In this document: piece after piece, positions 1 through 5,117 of the stretch | How positions within the stretch are numbered: position 1 is the stretch's first letter | Layout: each line of letters starts with the position of its first letter | Notes under the pieces: model-generated | What the model was told of the DNA's origin: nothing | What the model saw: only the letters and a program-made list of their open reading frames with translations | Databases searched by the model: none | Assembly (NCBI GenBank): GCA_964431655.1 | Contig: CAYSKJ010000159.1 | Location: forward strand, 1-7,014 | Reading direction: 5' to 3' | DNA from: CAYMEV01 sp964431655 [NCBI: uncultured bacterium] | GTDB taxonomy: Bacteria > CAYMEV01 | Length of the DNA stretch: 7,014 bases | Made by a program: the position numbers and the translations under genes

Positions 1-52
1 GTGGGGACATTTCTATTTTGCTCAATGGGGACATTATCATTTTGGTACAACA
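1..52. mobile_element. Terminal end of an insertion sequence (body lies left of the window)
   Basis: The first ~52 bases hold two tandem copies of an 18-base motif beginning GGGGACAT and ending ATTTTG, and finish with TGGTACAACA. Read inward from the junction this is a TGTTGTACCA end followed by repeats, so the element would have the TG...CA termini common among DDE-transposase elements of the IS21, IS481 and IS1202-like groups. Multiple short repeats inside the tip are best known from IS21-type ends. No transposase coding is visible because the body would lie upstream of base 1. The exact boundary (base 52 or 54) is uncertain, and no target duplication can be seen with only one end present. 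The family is inferred and the assignment to a mobile element is moderate confidence. Confidence 0.55.
3..44. repeat. Two tandem 18-base repeats, 24-base period
   Basis: Copies at 3-20 (GGGGACATTTCTATTTTG) and 27-44 (GGGGACATTATCATTTTG) agree at 15 of 18 positions and are separated by 6 bases. The differences are confined to the three bases in the middle. Such spaced direct repeats are what a transposase-binding array at an insertion sequence end looks like. Confidence 0.75.
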
Positions 53-152
53 CAATAAACCAAATCATTATTATAATAAAAAATACAAGATTACTGAAAA
101 AATATACTTTTTATAGTTACCTGGTGTTTTTTGCCTCTTCAGCTCAATTTAT

Positions 153-181
153 TTGACTGAACCCTTATAGCAGGCTAATAT
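153..181 (+). promoter_or_regulatory. Sigma-70-type promoter for purD
   Basis: A -35 box TTGACT (153-158) and a -10 box TAATAT (176-181) are separated by exactly 17 bases, one mismatch each from TTGACA and TATAAT. Transcription would start near 188, leaving a leader of about 29 bases, too short for a riboswitch. The region upstream (about 53-125) is very A/T-rich and could act as an UP element. The promoter lies about 100 bases beyond the putative insertion sequence end, so it belongs to the host gene rather than to the element. No operator-like palindrome is visible around it. Confidence 0.65.
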
Positions 182-204
182 CAAAGTACACCAGTTTATC
201 TTTT

Positions 205-210
205 AAGGAG
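205..210 (+). promoter_or_regulatory. Ribosome binding site of purD
   Basis: AAGGAG lies 6 bases before the ATG at 217, a strong Shine-Dalgarno match that fixes the purD start. Confidence 0.8.
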
Positions 211-216
211 CATTAA

Positions 217-1485
217 ATGAAGGTACTTGTTGTAGGAAGCGGGGGCCGGGAACACGCCCTGGCATACAAAATATCTGGAAGTGACCGTGTCCGGCAGGTA
301 TTTGTCGCCCCGGGAAACGGAGGAACATCCAGGAGGTTTACCAATGTTGACATAAAAGCCGAAGACATCAAAGGGCTTTGTCATTTTGCCGTAAAAAATC
401 ATATAGACCTTACGGTTGTCGGGCCTGAACTTCCGCTTTCCTTAGGCATACGGGATGAATTTGAAAAGCAGGGTTTGCCACTTTTCGGGCCTAATAATTT
501 CTGTTCCCGCCTTGAATCCAGCAAATCTTTTGCCAAGGAGATCATGGCTTTGCAGAGTGTTAGAACGCCTTCCTATGAGGTGTTTGATCATGAGCAGTAC
601 GAAGAAGCCCTTTCTTATCTTGACAGTATTGATTACCCTGCAGTTATCAAGGCTGACGGGCTTGCCGCAGGGAAAGGCGTCATCATCTGCCAGGACCGGG
701 ATCATGCAATATCTGCTGTAAAAAGCAATTTGAGGGATTATATCTTTGGCCCGTCATCCCGCAGGATTATTATAGAAGAGTTTATCAAAGGAGATGAAGC
801 CTCCTTCATGTGTGTCATTGACGGTAATAATATTCTTCCCCTTGAGACCAGCGAAGATTACAAAAAGGCATATGACAATGACCTTGGCCCTAATACCGGT
901 GGCATGGGCACCTATTCTCCAAGCATATTTATAAATCCCGGCATGAAAGATGCCATAATAAAAGAGGTATTCAGGCCCATGATAGAAGGCCTTGAAATAA
1001 CAGGGGAGGCCTATACAGGAGTCCTTTACGCCGGGCTTATAATCAGGGATGGCGATATTTATGTGCTGGAATTCAATGTCCGCTTCGGAGATCCTGAAAC
1101 CCAGTCCATAATGATGAGGCTCGAGAGCGATATAATTGAGATATTTGAAAAAACCATTACCGGCAGTCTTCATACCTGTACCCCGAGGTGGCATGATGCA
1201 AAAAGCCTGTGCGTGGTATGCGCTTCACCCGGCTACCCCGGAAGCTATGAAAAGGATCTGCCCATAACCGGGCTTGATATTCCCCTTGAGGAAAACAAGG
1301 TCATTTTCCATTCAGGGACCCGGTTCATGGACAACAAATGGTTTAGCACCGGCGGAAGGGTCCTGGGAATCACTGTCAGGGAAGATACCATGACAGACTG
1401 CAGGAAATCAGCTTATGATATAATAGATAAAATTCACTTTGAGGGCATGCATTTCAGAAAGGATATCGGAATAAAAGCAATATAA
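217..1485 (+). CDS. purD: Phosphoribosylamine--glycine ligase (GAR synthetase)
   Basis: This cytoplasmic ATP-grasp enzyme joins glycine to 5-phosphoribosylamine with ATP to give glycinamide ribonucleotide, the second step of de novo purine synthesis. The 422 residues match the usual bacterial PurD length (about 420-430). The N-terminal domain opens with VLVVGSGGREHALA (residues 3-16) and continues through VGPELPL. The ATP-grasp part has KADGLAAGKGV (145-155), the signature GPNTGGMGTYSP (224-235) and the metal/ATP-binding EFNVRFGDPETQ (285-296). The C-terminal domain has ASPGYPGSY (336-344) and the STGGRVL block (377-383). The ATG follows AAGGAG at a spacing of 6, and translation begins directly at the conserved N-terminal strand, so the start is secure. 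A near-consensus promoter lies just upstream. The gene heads a plus-strand group with purE and a TsaC-type gene. No key residue appears to be missing. Confidence 0.97.
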   Translation: MKVLVVGSGGREHALAYKISGSDRVRQVFVAPGNGGTSRRFTNVDIKAEDIKGLCHFAVKNHIDLTVVGPELPLSLGIRDEFEKQGLPLFGPNNFCSRLESSKSFAKEIMALQSVRTPSYEVFDHEQYEEALSYLDSIDYPAVIKADGLAAGKGVIICQDRDHAISAVKSNLRDYIFGPSSRRIIIEEFIKGDEASFMCVIDGNNILPLETSEDYKKAYDNDLGPNTGGMGTYSPSIFINPGMKDAIIKEVFRPMIEGLEITGEAYTGVLYAGLIIRDGDIYVLEFNVRFGDPETQSIMMRLESDIIEIFEKTITGSLHTCTPRWHDAKSLCVVCASPGYPGSYEKDLPITGLDIPLEENKVIFHSGTRFMDNKWFSTGGRVLGITVREDTMTDCRKSAYDIIDKIHFEGMHFRKDIGIKAI

Positions 1486-1513
1486 GTCTATGCTAATTAA
1501 CCATATACATAAT

Positions 1514-1529
1514 TGTTTCATGTGAAACA
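1514..1529. other. parS-like centromere site (ParB/Spo0J binding)
   Basis: TGTTTCATGTGAAACA differs from the widely conserved parS sequence TGTTTCACGTGAAACA only at position 8 (T for C), which makes the 16-base palindrome imperfect at the centre. Known parS sites are bound by ParB, which loads as a CTP-dependent clamp and organises the origin region for segregation. Most lie near the replication origin. This one is in the 83-base gap between purD and purE. It is followed by TTTTTATTT, so a weak terminator was also considered. However, the stem is short and A/T-rich and the specific match to parS is far better than chance for 16 bases. No ParA/ParB gene is in the window, so function is inferred from sequence alone. 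Confidence 0.72.
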
Positions 1530-1556
1530 TTTTTATTTGCTGCCTGTTATTATTTT

Positions 1557-1562
1557 AGGAGG
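1557..1562 (+). promoter_or_regulatory. Ribosome binding site of purE
   Basis: AGGAGG, a full Shine-Dalgarno core, lies 6 bases before the ATG at 1569 and fixes the purE start. Confidence 0.82.
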
Positions 1563-1568
1563 TTTATT

Positions 1569-2060
1569 ATGAATATTGATATTGCAATAATAGTTGGAAG
1601 CCGGAATGATTTATCATTTATGCAAAAGGGACTTGGCCTTTATAAATCACTCAACATTGCCTTTGAAGTAAAAATATTAAGTGCTCACAGGACTCCGGAA
1701 CTTCTGAAGGAGTATATGGAATCAGCCGAGAAGAACGGCTGCAGGCTTTATATTGCCGGGGCCGGCATGGCGGCTCATTTGCCCGGCGTCATAGCTTCTC
1801 AGACCCTCAAGCCTGTAATAGGGGTTCCTTTTAATGCCAGCTCTCTTAATGGCATTGATTCTCTTCTTTCCATAGCGATGATGCCTCCGGGAATACCTGT
1901 TTCCTGTATGGGCATAGGAAGTTCAGGCTTCTATAACGCATGTCTTTTTGCCCTGCAGGTGCTATCCCTCGGTAATCCTTCCCTCTCTAAACTGCTGGCA
2001 GATCAGAGGAAGCAGAAAGAGCTCGAGATAATAAAGGATAATGAAACCCTGGAGTATTAG
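1569..2060 (+). CDS. purE: N5-carboxyaminoimidazole ribonucleotide mutase (class I PurE)
   Basis: PurE moves the carboxylate of N5-CAIR to carbon 4 to form CAIR in de novo purine synthesis. In the cytoplasm it normally forms an octamer. The 163 residues are the normal length of the single-domain enzyme. Visible motifs are IIVGSRNDLSFM (residues 7-18, phosphate and substrate binding), SAHRTPE with the catalytic histidine (residues 38-44), IAGAGMAAHLPG, and GIDSLLSIAMMPPGIPV. The SAHRTPE and AGAG-AAHLPG forms are those of the bacterial class I mutase, not the class II (animal/Treponema-type) carboxylase. It should therefore depend on a PurK, which is not in the window. The usual GSxSD motif reads GSRND here, a Ser-to-Asn change beside the conserved Asp. 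The gene follows purD by 83 bases and runs almost directly into the TsaC-type gene. Confidence 0.95.
   Translation: MNIDIAIIVGSRNDLSFMQKGLGLYKSLNIAFEVKILSAHRTPELLKEYMESAEKNGCRLYIAGAGMAAHLPGVIASQTLKPVIGVPFNASSLNGIDSLLSIAMMPPGIPVSCMGIGSSGFYNACLFALQVLSLGNPSLSKLLADQRKQKELEIIKDNETLEY
2051..2054 (+). promoter_or_regulatory. Ribosome binding site supporting a TTG start
   Basis: GGAG inside the last codons of purE lies 9 bases before the TTG at 2064. It is the only reasonable Shine-Dalgarno site near this start. No in-frame ATG precedes the conserved N-terminal motif, so it decides the start of the downstream gene and implies coupling to purE translation. Confidence 0.55.
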
Positions 2061-2063
2061 GTC

Positions 2064-2741
2064 TTGGAGCTTTACGCGAGGATAAGAGAGATCCTCTTTG
2101 AAGGAAATGTTCTTCTGTCTTTTTCGGACACAGTGACCGGCCTTTTCTGCCATCCTTACTCTGATAAGGCAGTCAGCACCGTAAGAATGCTGAAACGCCG
2201 TGATCCTTCAAAAGGGTTTATTATGCTTATATCAGACATCTCCGGCCTGTGTTCTGTCGGGGGCTTCGAAAAGGCCTTTATTTCCAGGTTCTGGCCCGGA
2301 CCTCTTACCATAATTTTACCCTGCTCTGAACCTGCCCTGGCTTCTTTATCCCCGGATGGCAGGACCATGGCTGTCCGTTACCCTTCTGATTCCTTCTGGA
2401 CAGGTTTTCTTAAATATCATGCTTTTGCCGTATTATCTACCAGCGCCAATGAATATTCCTGCCTTTACTCTGAATTTATCAGGGATTCCAGGCTCAGTAA
2501 AACGGATTATCAAATTTCTTTCAGCTGTTTTATTAAAGGCTATTTTTACGAACTAATAAAACTTTCGGGAAGCTCTATTGGCATTGATTTTATCCTTTCC
2601 CGCAAGCCCTTCCTGGAAGACAGGCCATGCCTTCCATCCACCCTTATAAGTCTTTTTAATAACAGGCTGAATGTTCTCAGGGAAGGCAAGATTTCTTCTT
2701 CCGAGCTTTATGCCTTTTACAGGAAATTATCCTCTGTCTAA
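2064..2741 (+). CDS. tsaC: Sua5/YciO/YrdC-family L-threonylcarbamoyladenylate synthase
   Basis: The family makes threonylcarbamoyl-AMP from threonine, bicarbonate and ATP in the cytoplasm, the first step of the universal t6A37 tRNA modification. Of 225 residues, the order of motifs fits YrdC: SFSDTVTGLFC (residues 19-29, in place of the usual PTDTVYGLGC), KRRDPSKGFIMLI (44-56), RFWPGPLTIILP (75-86), TMAVRYP (101-107), LSTSANEYS (124-132) and a late CLPSTLI...VLREGKI block (189-210). About 225 residues is nearer YrdC/TsaC than the longer Sua5 with its extra C-terminal domain. The start is TTG, 3 bases after the purE stop, with GGAG 9 bases upstream. The sequence is rather divergent, with Pro-Thr changed to Phe-Ser in the first motif, so a related YciO-type paralogue is possible. 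Its 3' end overlaps the opposing GHMP kinase gene by 15 bases. Confidence 0.83.
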   Translation: MELYARIREILFEGNVLLSFSDTVTGLFCHPYSDKAVSTVRMLKRRDPSKGFIMLISDISGLCSVGGFEKAFISRFWPGPLTIILPCSEPALASLSPDGRTMAVRYPSDSFWTGFLKYHAFAVLSTSANEYSCLYSEFIRDSRLSKTDYQISFSCFIKGYFYELIKLSGSSIGIDFILSRKPFLEDRPCLPSTLISLFNNRLNVLREGKISSSELYAFYRKLSSV

Positions 2742-4109
2742 TGCCTCTCCAATATCGCAAATAAAACCCCCGTTTCCAATATTTACCCTGGTTATAAGCT
2801 CTTTGCTCTTCTTATTGCCTTTTCGGAAGTCCTGCAGCATATTCTCGATAATTTCTGGCCTTTTAACCTGTGCTTTCAGGGTCTTTAGAAATTTTTCCCC
2901 GGTTTTTTCCCCCCCGAGTAAGTTCTTTAGAATATCTTCAATTTTTATGTTTTTTTCTGCAAATATTATTATTGATCCGCCGAATCCGGCTCCTACAGTT
3001 TTCGCACCGATAATTCCTTCAGTGATTTCCAGATTTCTTATTATGTAATCAATATATTCATTGCTGTTTTTAAGTGCTCTGCTGATGTTCCAATGTATTT
3101 TAAACATATCCCCCGTTTCAATCTGCTGTTTTTTTTGAAACCTGATGATGAATTCCTTCTGGAAAAGGTAGAAGGATAGAATACGCTTTATGGTCCTGTC
3201 CATGCCCTGCGCCTTTATGCAATCACGGATCTGCTCATCTCTGAATTCCCCTATCTCCAGAATATTCTTCGAGCCGATATATTTTGAGCATTTTTCTGCT
3301 GTATACAGAAAATCCGCTTTTATATTATTGAATTTTTCAAGGGCTCCTTTTGTCTTTGCTGCATTAAAAAGGCTGTTAAATATATATATATCCATATCCC
3401 TTCTGGCCTTTACATAATCAGTTAAAATATTTTCTCCTTTATGATCATTTATAAGCAGACTTCCTGCTCTTCCGTATATTATAGTAGCATGGTCGTTAAA
3501 TCCTCCCCGCGTGCCTGTGTACCATTCGCCCTCACCGAATATAACCGCTTTGTCACCGGGCATTTCAAACCTCGGATTGTGTGCAGTAAAATGCCATCCT
3601 GAAGACACAACTACTGCTGAAGATGTACTGAGGCCGCTTTCCATGGGTATCTGTCCCTTTTCGATAAATATTTCATATCCCTTTATCCCGAAAATAGAGT
3701 CCATCTCATAGATCATTCGTATAATTGGCGCCAGCACATAATTCAAAGGGTTGCCCCGCACCATTAAAAAATGTGGGTTCTGGTATATAAATTCCTTCCA
3801 TGTCAAATTCTTTCGGTTTTCTCTTATAAATGAAAATATACTTTTTAGATCTACGTATTCCTCTTTGCCATAGGCTTCCATTTTTACCCTGATTATTCCA
3901 TCATCCCTTTTTTTGCTTATGCTCCATATACCTTTGTCCAATGCCATGCTGACCTGCCTGGACCTGAGCATATCCATGTATTCCGTAATATTAATCCTGC
4001 CGGGGACAAATGATGCATATGCGGGCTTATTATCCCATCCTGCCTTATTTATCAGCTTTTCAATATTACATTTTATACTCATGATTCCGGTGCTTGTCCT
4101 TACATGCAA
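2727..4109 (-). CDS. GHMP-family kinase, galactokinase-like
   Basis: This is a probable cytoplasmic ATP-dependent small-molecule kinase with galactokinase-type GHMP layout. Of 460 residues, the N-terminal motif is PGRINITEYMDM (36-47), aligning with PGRVNLIGEHTDY of galactokinases. The ATP-binding loop is PMESGLSTSSA (155-165). The block around the catalytic Asp is GTRGGFNDHATII (199-211; Asp206, codon 3494-3492), and the C-terminal glycine motif is TVGAGFGGS (371-379). GTxGGxxDxA resembles the GALK2/galactokinase block. The sugar-contacting Glu and Asp are kept (43, 46), but the usual His between them is Tyr44 and the motif is one residue shorter, so galactose is not assured as substrate. 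The lysine-rich tail after ~400 is unassigned. The start is uncertain: TTG at 4109, 3 bases after the upstream gene and preceded by AAGGG, or ATG at 4082 (MSIKC) with a weaker site. It is the last gene of the minus-strand group. Confidence 0.82.
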   Translation of the reverse strand: MHVRTSTGIMSIKCNIEKLINKAGWDNKPAYASFVPGRINITEYMDMLRSRQVSMALDKGIWSISKKRDDGIIRVKMEAYGKEEYVDLKSIFSFIRENRKNLTWKEFIYQNPHFLMVRGNPLNYVLAPIIRMIYEMDSIFGIKGYEIFIEKGQIPMESGLSTSSAVVVSSGWHFTAHNPRFEMPGDKAVIFGEGEWYTGTRGGFNDHATIIYGRAGSLLINDHKGENILTDYVKARRDMDIYIFNSLFNAAKTKGALEKFNNIKADFLYTAEKCSKYIGSKNILEIGEFRDEQIRDCIKAQGMDRTIKRILSFYLFQKEFIIRFQKKQQIETGDMFKIHWNISRALKNSNEYIDYIIRNLEITEGIIGAKTVGAGFGGSIIIFAEKNIKIEDILKNLLGGEKTGEKFLKTLKAQVKRPEIIENMLQDFRKGNKKSKELITRVNIGNGGFICDIGEALDRG

Positions 4110-4112
4110 CAG

Positions 4113-5117
4113 CTAAAAACCCTTGATGCCCTCTATCTGGCTTTTAAGCGCTTCTTTGGTAATCTCCATATATTTTTCCCTGCAGTTTTCTAGATGTGTT
4201 ACAAGGTTTCTGCATGCCTTTTGAATATATGCTGAAAAGAAATTCTTCCTTTTATTGTAATAAAGATTGCAGAAGGCTCCTATAATCTGAAGAAGCCTGT
4301 ATATTGCAACAAGTTCAAACTCTTTCAGAAAGCTGCAGGGGTCTTCTTTCTCCAGGCTTATCCTTTCCCGTATCATCCTGCAGATATTCTCATAATGCTC
4401 CGGGTAAAGATTTGTATAGGGGTCAAAGACAATGGATGCCATGTCATAAGCCCTGTGACCCTGTCTTGCACCCTGAAAATCAATTATGAATGGTTCATTA
4501 TTTTCAACCAGTATGTTTCTTGACTGGAAATCTCTGTGCATAAAGCCTTTATAGATTAATTCCCTGTAAATTTCTGAAATATTTTTTAATTCATAAAGAA
4601 TTCCTTCTTTCTGCCGGCTCGTTTTAATATATCTATTTACATAATTCTCATAAAAATACATGCATTCTTCTCTGAATATAAAGGATTCGTCATACCTGCT
4701 GTTAAAAATATATCTATCTTCATATTCTTTGATTTTGCCTATACGCAGCGCTGTATCCATAACTTTACCAAACATTTCCATATCCAGTCCGCTTCTGTTA
4801 AGCCAGGACTGCAGATTTGTCATGCCAATGTCGCGCATCAGAATATCTGTTTTATCCTCCGAAATTGCGTATATCTCAGGGACATTTATGTGGTTTTTTG
4901 CAAAAAGCCCTGATATGTATATATATGTGCTGTTTTCATCAGTATTTTTACCTGTGGCAGGGTTTTTATTGCTCATTAGTATAAGATATTTTTTGGCGGT
5001 TCTGATCCTGTAGAATTTTCTTTCAGATCCGTCCGGCCTGATTTCTTCCAGGCTTTTCCATGATAATAAGCCTAATTTTCTTAAGGTATTATGAACCGTG
5101 TATGCGTCATTATTCAT
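4113..5117 (-). CDS. Phosphotransferase-fold kinase (APH family, AmgK/COG3178-like)
   Basis: This protein-kinase-like enzyme has the aminoglycoside-phosphotransferase fold, 334 residues, with no signal peptide or membrane segment. DGSERKFYRI (29-38) stands where AmgK-type proteins have GDASFRRY. A hinge region ILMRDIG follows near 92-98. The catalytic loop is GFMHRDFQSRN (191-201; Asp196, codon 4532-4530), and the metal-binding loop is IIDFQGARQGHRAYDMAS (211-228; Asp213). HRDxxSRN plus IDFQ is typical of the COG3178 group. Its characterised member AmgK phosphorylates the anomeric carbon of N-acetylmuramate and N-acetylglucosamine in murein recycling. Substrate assignment here is inference. 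The ATG overlaps the end of the transglycosylase gene by 8 bases (ATGAATAA), with AAGAG 8 bases upstream, so translation is probably coupled. The GHMP kinase gene follows after 3 bases. No drug-resistance role is suggested by the sequence. Confidence 0.84.
   Translation of the reverse strand: MNNDAYTVHNTLRKLGLLSWKSLEEIRPDGSERKFYRIRTAKKYLILMSNKNPATGKNTDENSTYIYISGLFAKNHINVPEIYAISEDKTDILMRDIGMTNLQSWLNRSGLDMEMFGKVMDTALRIGKIKEYEDRYIFNSRYDESFIFREECMYFYENYVNRYIKTSRQKEGILYELKNISEIYRELIYKGFMHRDFQSRNILVENNEPFIIDFQGARQGHRAYDMASIVFDPYTNLYPEHYENICRMIRERISLEKEDPCSFLKEFELVAIYRLLQIIGAFCNLYYNKRKNFFSAYIQKACRNLVTHLENCREKYMEITKEALKSQIEGIKGF

Noticed and set aside
188-216. Purine riboswitch or leader regulation ahead of purD
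   Set aside because: The predicted leader is only about 29 bases and no conserved riboswitch core or PurR-like operator is visible.
754-1194. 146-residue minus-strand open frame opposite purD
   Set aside because: It lies wholly within well-conserved purD codons, shows no recognisable domain, and is a frame shadow.
1513-1539. Inverted repeat followed by TTTTTATTT read as an intrinsic terminator after purD
   Set aside because: The stem would be about 6 A/T-rich pairs around a 4-base loop, too weak for a convincing terminator, and the exact sequence is much better explained as parS. A minor terminating effect cannot be excluded.
2671-3048. 125-residue plus-strand open frame across the end of tsaC and the GHMP kinase gene
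   Set aside because: Its hydrophobic Phe/Ser/Pro-rich composition is what the antisense of a Lys/Glu-rich gene gives; the opposite strand encodes clear GHMP motifs.
4113-5117. Antibiotic resistance gene (aminoglycoside phosphotransferase)
   Set aside because: The fold is shared, but the DGSERKFYRI, HRDFQSRN and IDFQGARQG motifs and the chromosomal cell-wall context fit the AmgK/COG3178 sugar-kinase group rather than resistance enzymes.
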